The notes below the pieces were generated by a model, which made no database searches, was not told the DNA's origin, and was given only the letters and a program-made list of their open reading frames with translations. From assembly GCF_938039205.1 (NCBI RefSeq), contig NZ_CALHVM010000023.1, positions 1-64,000 on the forward strand: a DNA stretch of 64,000 nt. Reading direction: 5' to 3'. Below, in pieces: positions 24,072-32,259 of this stretch. Numbering within the stretch: position 1 is the first letter of the stretch; each line of letters opens with the position of its first letter. This DNA comes from an uncultured Campylobacter sp. (GTDB lineage Bacteria; Campylobacterota; Campylobacteria; Campylobacterales; Campylobacteraceae). Made by a program: the position numbers and the translations under genes.

Positions 24072-24761
24072 ATGCTAGAACTTCAAAATTTAGAATACGA
24101 AATTTTACGCGACAAGGTCGTGCGCGACTTTAGTTTAAGGGTCGGCGCGGGCGAAGTAGTGACGCTATTTGGCGCGAGTGGCTGCGGTAAAACTACGATC
24201 CTGCGCCTGATCTCGGGCCTCATCGATCCGCGCAAGGGAAAAATAATCAACAAATTTAATAAAACGACCTATCTCTTTCAGGAAAATCGTCTGCTCGAGT
24301 GGAAAAATGCGCTCGAAAACGTGCTGCTCGTGATGGACGAACCCGATGAAAAGGCTGTGCTGGAGCTCTTTGCGAGACTTGGACTAACGGAAAAAGACGC
24401 GCTAAAATACCCTGACGAGCTAAGCGGCGGCATGCGCCAAAGGGTTGCTTTCGTGCGGGCGATCGTAACAAAGCCTGATTTACTGCTGATGGACGAGCCT
24501 TTTTCGGGACTTGATTATGATATGAAGGAAATTTTGATAGGCATCGTCACGCGCCGCGTCGAGGAGGGCATGAGCGTAGTGCTGGTGACTCACGACAGGA
24601 TGGAGGCCGCACGCATGTCTAGTAAAATTTGCTTTTTAGCCAGCAAAGGCGCTGTGATCGAGCGCGAGCTAGAGCTTGACCGTGCCTTTTCGCAGCGGGA
24701 TTTTGCCTACGCTAGCGGCGTGATAGACGAAAATTTTAAAGGAAAAATTTATTATGATTAA
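24072..24761 (+). CDS. ABC transporter ATP-binding protein (SsuB/TauB-like)
   Basis: A 229-residue ATPase with Walker A GASGCGKTT, Q-loop 'YLFQENRLLEW', signature LSGGMRQR, Walker B LLLMDEPFSGLD and H-loop 'VVLVTHDRMEA'. The 'FQENRLLEW' wording is typical of the nitrate/sulfonate/taurine importer ATPases. It completes the importer with the two preceding genes and overlaps the NnrS-like gene by eight bases. Confidence 0.93.
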   Translation: MLELQNLEYEILRDKVVRDFSLRVGAGEVVTLFGASGCGKTTILRLISGLIDPRKGKIINKFNKTTYLFQENRLLEWKNALENVLLVMDEPDEKAVLELFARLGLTEKDALKYPDELSGGMRQRVAFVRAIVTKPDLLLMDEPFSGLDYDMKEILIGIVTRRVEEGMSVVLVTHDRMEAARMSSKICFLASKGAVIERELELDRAFSQRDFAYASGVIDENFKGKIYYD

Positions 24762-25860
24762 CGACTTTTTCACCCATCCGATGAGAATTTTTTTCCTTAC
24801 GAGCGCGGTTTGTGCGGTGCTGGGCGGTGTGGTGTTTTTTACGCCCGTGGATTTTGTTAGCTGGCACAAATTTATCTTTTTGCACCTAGTTGCAGCCCTT
24901 GCGTATGCGGGATTTTTGCTAACGGGGCTAACCGATTGGACGAATTTTGGCGGAGGGCTAAAAAAGCACGCCTACGTTATGTTTTCGTTTTTTTCGGTGA
25001 GTTTTGTTAGCGCGTTTTTTAGCCTGTTTGCGGCGCACTTTTTTATGGCGCTTTTTTGGGCGTATCTGGCGGGACTTTGCGTTTATATGATCTGGCTTGA
25101 TAGAAACGACGATCAGCTGGGCGTTTTAGCATTTTTACTCGGCATTTTAGGATTTGAGATTTACTATCTGCTTAGCGGCGAGGAGAAATTTTTAAATTTA
25201 CAAATTCACTTGCACGTTATCGCGATTTTGCTCGTATCTTTTCGCGTTAGCGTGGTGCTTGGCAAAGAGGCGCTAAACCGAGAGCCCGGCATGCAAGACG
25301 CGGCTTTCGTGCCAAATTTCGTCTATAAAAACATCGCGATCGTTAGCGTTTGCGCGTTTTTGTTAGCAAGTGTGTTTTTTGAGGGCAGCAAGGCTGTAAA
25401 TTTCGCCGCGATAGCCTGCGGTAGCGCGATTTTAGCCAAGCTAAAAGAGTGGCACTACAAGGAGCTTTTGCGCCATAGCTTCGTGATTTATTACTACCTG
25501 ATGCAGCTTTTGCTAGCCGCGGGCTATACCATTTACGGTGCGAGCGGGATTTTGGGGCTGGGGCTAGAGACAAATATGCTGCACGTTATCGCGCTAAACG
25601 GCATTATTTTTAGCATTATGCTTATCTTTAACATCGCAGGCCTGCGTCACAGCGGGCAGGAGCTTGAGTTTTTACGCCTGAGCAAGATCGCCTTTGTGCT
25701 CGTTATTGTTGCCGGCATTTGCAGAGGCTTTTTGGCTTACGTTTGGAGCGGATTTTATATACATCTGCCAGCGACCCTCATCGCCGTAGCCTTTGCGCTT
25801 TGGTTTATCGACTTTTATAAAATTTTTAGAGATAACGAGTTTAGCGACGATCCGGAGTAG
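24754..25860 (+). CDS. NnrS-family haem-copper membrane protein
   Basis: A 368-residue integral membrane protein with about twelve predicted helices. The N-terminal part, 'SWHKFIFLHLVAALAYAGFLLTGLTDWTNFGG', corresponds to the NnrS signature in which a conserved histidine helix is followed by a 'fLLTAvPnWtg' motif. NnrS is known in denitrifiers and relatives as a haem-copper protein protecting against nitric-oxide stress. It overlaps the importer ATPase by eight bases, so it belongs to that operon. The combination with a TonB-copper-family barrel suggests that the system concerns copper supply or nitrogen-oxide respiration; this is inference. Confidence 0.8.
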   Translation: MINDFFTHPMRIFFLTSAVCAVLGGVVFFTPVDFVSWHKFIFLHLVAALAYAGFLLTGLTDWTNFGGGLKKHAYVMFSFFSVSFVSAFFSLFAAHFFMALFWAYLAGLCVYMIWLDRNDDQLGVLAFLLGILGFEIYYLLSGEEKFLNLQIHLHVIAILLVSFRVSVVLGKEALNREPGMQDAAFVPNFVYKNIAIVSVCAFLLASVFFEGSKAVNFAAIACGSAILAKLKEWHYKELLRHSFVIYYYLMQLLLAAGYTIYGASGILGLGLETNMLHVIALNGIIFSIMLIFNIAGLRHSGQELEFLRLSKIAFVLVIVAGICRGFLAYVWSGFYIHLPATLIAVAFALWFIDFYKIFRDNEFSDDPE

Positions 25861-25861
25861 G

Positions 25862-26986
25862 CTAATCTAGCGTCCTTTTATACCTAGCGAGCGATATGGC
25901 CGTACTAACGCATAAAAATGCGAAAATCGCGGCTAGATCGTAGTAAAAATCGCTAAGTTGGGCGCTTTTTAGCCATACGCCTCTAATGATACGCAAAAAA
26001 TGCGTCAGCGGAAAGCACTCGCCGATAAATCGCGCCCACGCCGGCATCCCGTAAAAAGGAAACATAAATCCCGAAAGCAGCATCGAAGGCAAAAAGAAAA
26101 AATAAGTCATCTGCATCGCCTGTAGTTGGCTGCGAGCTAGCGTGCTAAATGTAAATCCCACGCCCAAATTTGCAAGCATTAGCAGAGTGCAAGCCGTAAA
26201 AAGCGCGGCCCAGTCGCCGATAGCGGGCAGTCCAAACAGCAGCCTAGCTATAAGCAAAAGCGCGCCTACTTGCAGATAGGCTATGAGTAGGTAGGGTAAA
26301 ATTTTGCCTATCATCACCTCGGCCGGGCGCAGAGGAGCGGCTAGGAGATTTTCCATCGTGCCGCGCTCAAACTCCCTCGTTACCGATATGCTCGTTAGTA
26401 GGATCGTCGTTAGCGTGAGCAAGATACCCATGAGCCCTGGGATGATCTGATAGCGCGTGAGTAGCTCCGGGTTGTAGCGGGAGTGCGCGCGTAGTTCAAA
26501 TTCGGCTCTAGGCTGCGCGTAGCCCGGCTTATCTCTAGTTAGAGCTTGCTCAAATGCTATTTGCAGTGCGGCCGCGGCGCCCGAGTTTGCCGATGGATCG
26601 GTGGCGTCGGTGGCGATTAAAATTTTAGGCGTTTGGCCTCGCATGAGGTCGCGTTCTAAATTTGGCGGAAAATATATAATAAACTGCGCCTCGCCGCTTT
26701 GCATCATGGCTTCGGCTCTGTCCGCGTCCGCACCGACGTGTTTGACGTCGAAAAACTCCGTATTTTTCATCGCACTAACTAGCGAGCGGGTGAGCTTGCC
26801 GCCGCCATCTGCGATCACTACGGCTGAGGGCAGGTGGCGCGGGTTGTTGTTTATCGCGTAACCAAAAAGCAGCATCAGCATCAGCGGCATCGCGATGATC
26901 ATAGCTAGCGTCGCGCGGTCTCTTAAAATTTGACGAAATTCCTTTACGATCATCGCCGCGGTTCGAGAAAACGAGATAAATTTCAT
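25862..26986 (-). CDS. ABC-2 type export permease (YbhR/YbhS-like)
   Basis: A 374-residue ABC-2 permease: one N-terminal membrane helix (TLAMIIAMPLMLMLLFGYA), an extracytoplasmic domain of about 150 residues, then five membrane segments. 'SVTREFERGTMENLLAAPLRPAEVMIGK' is the typical cytoplasmic loop of this family. It is last in a minus-strand operon with the ATPase and the membrane-fusion protein, the arrangement of YbhGFSR-type exporters, though only a single permease is present. It ends one base after the convergent nnrS gene, so the two operons meet almost without a gap. Confidence 0.9.
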   Translation of the reverse strand: MKFISFSRTAAMIVKEFRQILRDRATLAMIIAMPLMLMLLFGYAINNNPRHLPSAVVIADGGGKLTRSLVSAMKNTEFFDVKHVGADADRAEAMMQSGEAQFIIYFPPNLERDLMRGQTPKILIATDATDPSANSGAAAALQIAFEQALTRDKPGYAQPRAEFELRAHSRYNPELLTRYQIIPGLMGILLTLTTILLTSISVTREFERGTMENLLAAPLRPAEVMIGKILPYLLIAYLQVGALLLIARLLFGLPAIGDWAALFTACTLLMLANLGVGFTFSTLARSQLQAMQMTYFFFLPSMLLSGFMFPFYGMPAWARFIGECFPLTHFLRIIRGVWLKSAQLSDFYYDLAAIFAFLCVSTAISLARYKRTLD

Positions 26987-26994
26987 CGCCGCTC

Positions 26995-28194
26995 CTAAAA
27001 TCGCTCGTCTTTATAAAGCTCTAACAGGTGGATGAAAACATCCTCCAGGCTCGCTTTGATCGGTATTAGACTTAGCTCGTCCTGCGGTATCGCAAGGCCT
27101 TTAACCGCATCTTGTAGCGCGGCCTCGTCCTTTGCCGTGACGTGATAGCCGTTACCAAAAGCCGAAACGCTAAGCGCGGCGTTTGAGGCTAGCAGCGACG
27201 CCGCTTCGCCTGCTCTATCTCCGCTTAGCTGCCAGACATTTAGATCGTAGCCGGCGATGATGTCTGATTGCGTGCCGCGGGCTAGGATCTTGCCGTAGGC
27301 GATATAGATGAGCTCGTGGCAGCGCTCGGCCTCATCCATGTAGTGCGTGGAGACTAGCACCGTGATGCCGTCCTGGGCTAGTTCGTGGATGATATCCCAA
27401 AACTCGCGCCTAGCCTTTGGATCTACGCCCGCCGTAGGCTCGTCGAGCAAAAGCAGCTTCGGGCCGTGCACGAGGCACATCGCAAGCGCTAGCCGCTGTT
27501 TCCAGCCGCCCGATAAACTGCCCGCTAGATGGTTTTGACGTGGGGCTAGGTCTAAGCGGTCTAGGATTTGATTTACGGTGGCTTTTTGGTTTTTGACCGC
27601 AAAAAGCCTAGCGATAAATTCTAAATTTTCCCTCACGCTAAGGTCGTCGTACCAGCCGAATTTTTGCGTCATATAGCCCGTTTTTAGGCGTATGGCTTCG
27701 CTTTGGCTGCGGAAATCATACCCCAGACAGCTGCCGCTACCGCCGTCTGGTTTTAAAAGGCCGCAAAGCATGCGTATCGTTGTCGTCTTGCCGCTACCGT
27801 TTGGTCCTAAAAATCCACACACGCTGCCCTTTTTGACCCTGATATCGACGCCGTCCGTGATGATCTTTTTGCCGAATTTTTTGGTGAGGCCTCTAACGTC
27901 GATGGCGTAGTCGCCGCTCTGCTGTTTCGGGCTCAAATTTGGAGTCAAATTTGAGCTTTGGCTTGCGGTTAAATTTGCTGCGCTTGTCAAATTTGACGGC
28001 AAATTTGCGCTGTTAAATTTCGCTTTTAACTCATTTGCTAAATTTGATCCGCTCAAATTTGATTTTCTTTTGGTCTGCGACGGAGCTTTGTTTGCGCCGT
28101 AAATTTTGCTACTGTGTGCGTTTAAATTTTGCCCCGGCGAAATTGCGTCCAAATTTGAACGCCGAATTTGAGCGGAAATATTTTGCGCGTTCAT
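26995..28194 (-). CDS. ABC-2 exporter ATP-binding protein with an Asn/Ser-rich N-terminal extension
   Basis: ATPase of 399 residues. The domain proper starts near residue 95 (YAIDVRGLTKKFG) with Walker A GPNGSGKTTT, signature LSGGWKQR, Walker B LLLLDEPTAGVDP and 'VLVSTHYMDEAERC'. The first ~95 residues are unusual: low-complexity, rich in Asn, Ser and Leu with repeated 'SNL/ANL' units, encoded by the AAATTTG oligomer that fills intergenic DNA elsewhere. This extension may be a recent expansion, or the true start may be internal. The start overlaps the HlyD-like gene by four bases. Confidence 0.88.
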   Translation of the reverse strand: MNAQNISAQIRRSNLDAISPGQNLNAHSSKIYGANKAPSQTKRKSNLSGSNLANELKAKFNSANLPSNLTSAANLTASQSSNLTPNLSPKQQSGDYAIDVRGLTKKFGKKIITDGVDIRVKKGSVCGFLGPNGSGKTTTIRMLCGLLKPDGGSGSCLGYDFRSQSEAIRLKTGYMTQKFGWYDDLSVRENLEFIARLFAVKNQKATVNQILDRLDLAPRQNHLAGSLSGGWKQRLALAMCLVHGPKLLLLDEPTAGVDPKARREFWDIIHELAQDGITVLVSTHYMDEAERCHELIYIAYGKILARGTQSDIIAGYDLNVWQLSGDRAGEAASLLASNAALSVSAFGNGYHVTAKDEAALQDAVKGLAIPQDELSLIPIKASLEDVFIHLLELYKDERF

Positions 28195-29153
28195 GGCTCT
28201 AGCCTCGCTTTTATCGGTAGCGACGGGTGCAGGGCGGTTGCGTTGTTTTCGGGCACGGCCTCGACTAGATAGACCAGCGTGCTTTGCGAGGTTTGGTTGT
28301 AGATGACGGGCGGGGCGTACTCGGGAGCGGACGCGATTTTTACGATGCGAGCGCTAAAGTCCGTGCACCCCTCGCAGCTAATGCGCGCTTTTTGCCCCTC
28401 GCGCAGGCTAGGCAGCGCGCCTGCGGGCACGAAAAACCTGATCTTTATCTCATTTGGCGGTAGCAGAGATAGCACTGGCTGCGAGCTTTGGACGAACTCG
28501 CCCGTTTTATAAAATATATCTTCGACGAGTCCGGATTTTGGCGCTAGGACGGCGGTTTGCTCTAGCCTGCACCGCGCGGCGCGCTCGTTAGCTTTGGCCG
28601 CTTGTATTTTTGCTTTTAGGCTTGTTATCTGCTCGCTTCTAGCGGGCAAATTTGCGATTTTTAGCGCAGCGTTTAGCTCGCTAACTAGGGCGTTTGCGCG
28701 GTCAAATTCCGCCTTTGCTGCGTCGAAATCTTTTTGCGAAACGGCATGTTTGGCCAGCAGCGACTTCGCGCGCTCGTAGTTAGCCTCCGCGATCCAAAGC
28801 GCGGCCTTGGCTTGTTTTAGCTCGGCACCTATCCGCTCGATCTCCTCGGGGCGCTTGCCCGTGCTAAGGTCGGCTAGCTCGGCCTCTAGCGCGTCTACGT
28901 TAGCCTTTGCGGCGTCTAAATTTGCCAGCGCTTCGGCGCTCTCAAGCGCAAAAAGCGGCTCGCCCTCTTGAACAGTGGCGCCCTCTTTGACGCTCAAATT
29001 TACGATTCGTCCGCTAACGCTAGGCGCCACGTAAAGATAATCGCCCTCGACGTAGCCGTTAAAAAACGCGCCCCCCTTCTCGTCTGCACAGCCTGCAAAA
29101 ATCAGGATAAAAAAGGCAAAAAACGCGTAAAATTTGCTCAAATTTAAACCCAT
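28191..29153 (-). CDS. HlyD-family membrane fusion protein (YbhG/EmrA-like)
   Basis: A 320-residue periplasmic adaptor, first gene of the minus-strand exporter operon. It has a lipoprotein-like N terminus (FFILIFAGC), the lipoyl half 'GYVEGDYLYVAPSVSGRIVNLSVKEGATVQEGEPLFAL', a coiled coil at about residues 75-190 rich in Ala, Glu and Lys, then the second lipoyl half 'TAVLAPKSGLVEDIFYKTGEFV'. It should link the ABC-2 permease to an outer-membrane channel, which is not encoded nearby. Substrate is unknown. Confidence 0.9.
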   Translation of the reverse strand: MGLNLSKFYAFFAFFILIFAGCADEKGGAFFNGYVEGDYLYVAPSVSGRIVNLSVKEGATVQEGEPLFALESAEALANLDAAKANVDALEAELADLSTGKRPEEIERIGAELKQAKAALWIAEANYERAKSLLAKHAVSQKDFDAAKAEFDRANALVSELNAALKIANLPARSEQITSLKAKIQAAKANERAARCRLEQTAVLAPKSGLVEDIFYKTGEFVQSSQPVLSLLPPNEIKIRFFVPAGALPSLREGQKARISCEGCTDFSARIVKIASAPEYAPPVIYNQTSQSTLVYLVEAVPENNATALHPSLPIKARLEP

Positions 29154-29524
29154 TTCGCCTCCTTAAAGCCGCTATTTCATTAGCATTATACCCCGCTTGG
29201 TTAAATTTGACTACATTTTAGGATTCCGAGCGGTATCCGAAAAGGAAATATTATCAGCGTGTAGGCTTCGGATAGCACGGTAGAAGCGGCGGTTTTTTAT
29301 CTCTTTTTAGGAAAGAGCAATTTAAATTTGGAGCAAATTAGTGCGGCGATTATAGTATTTTTTGCGCTCTAAATTTCTTAGATGTGTTTTATAAGTACTG
29401 CAAAAACGGTATTACTAATAAAAAAGGATAAAAAATATCCAATTTAAGCATTCTTTGAAGATAGGGGTTATATAATTCCTGTTCTAATGATATTAGTTAT
29501 TAATCTTAATCTTAAGGAGAGTGT
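29154..29524 (+). promoter_or_regulatory. Intergenic region with yceI promoter
   Basis: A 371-base gap. It holds an 8-base inverted repeat TATCCGAA (29234-29241) / TTCGGATA (29277-29284). A TATAAT box at 29471-29476 is followed by an AAGGAGAG ribosome site before the ATG at 29525. No gene is supported here. Confidence 0.6.
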
Positions 29525-30070
29525 ATGAAAAAAATTATTTCAGGTGCGCTTGTCACATCTATTTTGGCTGCTTCGGCATTTGCTTTTAGTGTAGATGGCA
29601 ACCCTAGCGTCAAATTCGTTGGTTATAAGTTAGCTAACAAAACAGCCGTCGAGGGTACGTTTAAAGATCTTGGCTTTAAAAGCGCGGAAAACGCAAATTT
29701 TGCCGATTTTCTAAAAACCTTTGAGTTTAACATCGATCCTAAAAATATCGATACAAAGCTTCCCGATCGCGACAAACGTATCGGTATAATCTTTGACGGT
29801 AACGTAATTTCAGCTAAAATAGTATCAGCTAGCGGCGACGACAAGGCTGGCGAAATAGAAGTCGAAGTAAGCGTCAAAGGAAACTCCAAAGCCTACAAAA
29901 CGCAGTACACGGTCGAGAGCGGTAAGCTAAAGGCTAAAATAGGCATCGATCTGTTGGCTGATTTCAAGCTAGACGAGACTTTTGCAAAATTCGCTACCGC
30001 TTCTAAGGCGTTTCACGGCGGTAAAAGCTATCCCGACGTAGAAATCTCTATGGAAGCTAAAATAAAATAA
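29525..30070 (+). CDS. YceI-family periplasmic protein
   Basis: A 181-residue exported protein with signal peptide MKKIISGALVTSILAASAFA. The mature part is a YceI/lipocalin-like barrel: 'PSVKFVGYKLANKTAVEGTFKDLGF' near the start and 'GDDKAGEIEVEVSVKGNSKAYKTQY' in the middle. YceI proteins bind isoprenoid-type lipids and are induced by stress in several bacteria. The gene is monocistronic with its own promoter and a 12-base-stem terminator. Ligand is unknown. Confidence 0.85.
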   Translation: MKKIISGALVTSILAASAFAFSVDGNPSVKFVGYKLANKTAVEGTFKDLGFKSAENANFADFLKTFEFNIDPKNIDTKLPDRDKRIGIIFDGNVISAKIVSASGDDKAGEIEVEVSVKGNSKAYKTQYTVESGKLKAKIGIDLLADFKLDETFAKFATASKAFHGGKSYPDVEISMEAKIK

Positions 30071-30074
30071 CTTT

Positions 30075-30112
30075 CAAATTCGGCGCGAACGAGTTAGCTT
30101 GCGCCGAATTTG
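30075..30112 (+). terminator. Terminator after yceI-like gene
   Basis: Perfect 12-base stem CAAATTCGGCGC (30075-30086) and GCGCCGAATTTG (30101-30112) with a 14-base loop, four bases after the stop codon. The following CCTCTTT is only weakly T-rich. Confidence 0.65.
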
Positions 30113-30200
30113 CCTCTTTATCCTCGTTTTTTATTCTATAATGCCGAAAAATCGATAACTTAAGATATAATGAGCTTTAAAATTTAATTTAAGGCGAAAA

Positions 30201-30686
30201 ATGACGACGAAAGAAAATAAAAAAGGGGCGGTAAGCGCGCTATTTTTGGCTATTGCGCTGTTTGCGGCGGGATGTGCAGGGTATTTTTATTACGGCATAG
30301 GCGGGACCGGCATTTTTACCGTGGTCGTCGCCGTGATCTGCGCCGTTTTTTGCGTGAAAAAGATATTTCAAGTTAGCTTTTTAAGCATCGATGACGACGG
30401 ATTTTTAGTGCAAAAGGGCGGCAAAAACGCTAAATTTTACTTTAAAGATATCGAAGAGATCGGCGTTCGCATGGTAGACGCCAAACGCAAAATCGACGTT
30501 TTAAACGTGAGATTTAAAAGAGGCAAACTAGACCGCGACGCAGCTGATGGCCTCATGCAGCCTATCGGAGACGACGATGCCGTGATATACGACAAATACG
30601 AGCTCTCAAAACATGAAGTTTTTAAAATTTTAAAGCAGAAATTTGAGGCGCTAAACGCACAAAAAAGCGAAAATAAGAGAAAGTAA
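30201..30686 (+). CDS. Small membrane protein of unknown function, PH-like
   Basis: A 161-residue protein with two predicted membrane helices (residues about 14-32 and 36-55) and a soluble C-terminal domain. The soluble part (SFLSIDDDGFLVQKGGKNAKFYFKDIEEIGVRMVDAKR) has the alternating pattern of bacterial PH-like domains, and the final residues are charged. Two TATAAT boxes (30137-30142 and 30166-30171) precede the ATG. I do not recognise a specific family and assign no function. Confidence 0.75.
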   Translation: MTTKENKKGAVSALFLAIALFAAGCAGYFYYGIGGTGIFTVVVAVICAVFCVKKIFQVSFLSIDDDGFLVQKGGKNAKFYFKDIEEIGVRMVDAKRKIDVLNVRFKRGKLDRDAADGLMQPIGDDDAVIYDKYELSKHEVFKILKQKFEALNAQKSENKRK

Positions 30687-30767
30687 AATTTAGCTCGGCC
30701 CGCCGGTGCCAAATTTGATTTTTGGCTTTGTTTGACCGAAATTTGAGTCAAACCCGCAAGGCTAAAT

Positions 30768-31930
30768 TTATTTATTAAAATACGCCGCGAGCGCGCTTAG
30801 CCAAACAAACAGAGCTATTATCCGAGACATCGTCCACGGCGTACCCGCAGAAAACGCCGCAAGCATCGCTGAGGAGAGGATGCCGCTGCCGTATTGCAGC
30901 GAGCCGATGAGCGCAGCGGCCGAACCCTTCATCTCCTGCGGCACGCTATCAAGAGCGGCGGCATTGGAGCAAGAAGCGATGATGCCGTTCATGCTAAAAA
31001 CGAAAAACATCGGGATTATCACGCCAAGAACGCCGCCCGTTTTGAAAAACGCAAACGCAAACAGTACGCTGGCAGCAAGCGCGGCGACGAGCGTGGAGAC
31101 TATGAGTAGGCGGTTTAGCGCATAGCGCTTTACCAGCTTTTTGTTTACGAAACTTAGCGCCATGACGCCCACGATGTTTATACCGAATAAAAATCCGTAG
31201 TATTTGCTAGGAATGCCGAAATAATCGATATATACAAACGATGAGCCCGTGATAAAGGCATAGGCGGCTACGTAGAAAAACGTCACGCTAAGAGTGTAGC
31301 GCATAAATTTGGCGTCTTGCAATAATCTTAGATAGTTTCTAAAAGACGATGCGATTGGCTTTGTGGAGCGCTTTTGCGGCGGCAAGGTCTCCGGCAGAGA
31401 AAAAATCATCGCAAACATAACCGCGCTAGCTAGCGCCATCAGCCAAAATATCCCGTGCCAAGAGCCAAATTCCAGTATTGCGCCGCCCAATAACGGACCC
31501 ACTATCGGCGCTATCGCCATGATGATAACCAGCGTAGAGAGCATCTGTGCGGCCTGCGAGCTACCGAAAAGATCGCTAATCATTACCCTGCTTAGCATCG
31601 GTCCTACGCATGCGCCTACGGCCTGAAACACACACCAGAAAAGGGCGCAGCATATTGTCCGACATCGCGCATCCTACTGATCCGATCGCAAAGAGCGCCA
31701 TACCGATGAAAAGCGGGATTTTACGCCCGATCCTATCACTGATAGGCCGCAGACGAGCTGTGCGATGGCGAAACCAATCAAAAAGCCCATTATCGTAAGC
31801 TCCGAGTCTCCGTGCAACTGCCGCTCCATTATAGGCATAGCAGTAGATATACGTCCGTAGATAGCGATGTACAAGCCATGAGCGCGCTTAGTACGACTAA
31901 AAAGATAGCGAAGTTTTTGGAGTTTAAAAT
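30768..31930 (-). pseudogene. Bcr/CflA-type drug-efflux MFS transporter, broken by three small indels
   Basis: Joining three frames gives a complete Bcr/CflA transporter: an N-terminal helix with 'LSALMACTSLSTDVYL', then 'AMPIMERQL', 'FAIAQLVCGPISDRIGRK', and 'CVFQAVGACVGPMLSRVMI', continuing unbroken to the end at 30768. Frames change near 31843 (one base missing inside the DVYLPAMP motif), near 31744 (one base missing in GGCCCTATC) and near 31643 (apparently two bases missing in CGCGCC). No ATG or TTG precedes the first segment at a good distance; an ATT at 31930 follows AAAAGGAAA. The intact C-terminal frame alone (287 residues) lacks the first helices and would not be a normal transporter. 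It is either a recent pseudogene or affected by sequencing errors. Confidence 0.75.
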
Positions 31931-32133
31931 TTTCCTTTTGTTGTTATTTGAGTGGGCGCAGGGTTTACGCGACTGGAGATTGAGAGCTTTAAATTTACTC
32001 AAATTCGCATTGATAAATTTTGCGCGATTGTAGCTAAATTTAAACGCCTTTCGGTGCGGATGCTTAAATTAAATTTGATGTAAAATTTGAATGCAAGCGG
32101 TACAAAATTTAAACTAGAAATTTAAATGCAGTA

Positions 32134-32254
32134 GAGCAAGGCGCAGTATTTTTCGCTTAGACGAGGCGAAATTTGATTTTTAAGCGGAGCGTATATTTGA
32201 TACGTGAGCATAAAAATCAAATTTCAACGAAGTATAAGTAGAAAAAGACAAGCC
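32134..32254 (-). repeat. Dispersed palindromic repeat, family 1, copy C
   Basis: Read on the minus strand it shows GGCTTGTCTTTTTCTAC...TATACTTCGTTG on the left and CGCCTCGTCTAAGC with AAAATACTGCGCC on the right, the same arms as copies A and B. The interior is a long inverted repeat (GAAATTTGATTTTTA and its complement TAAAAATCAAATTTC) around an ACGTATCAAATATACGC loop related to copies A and E. It lies in the gap between the broken MFS gene and the carboxynorspermidine synthase gene. Confidence 0.7.
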
Positions 32255-32259
32255 TAAAT

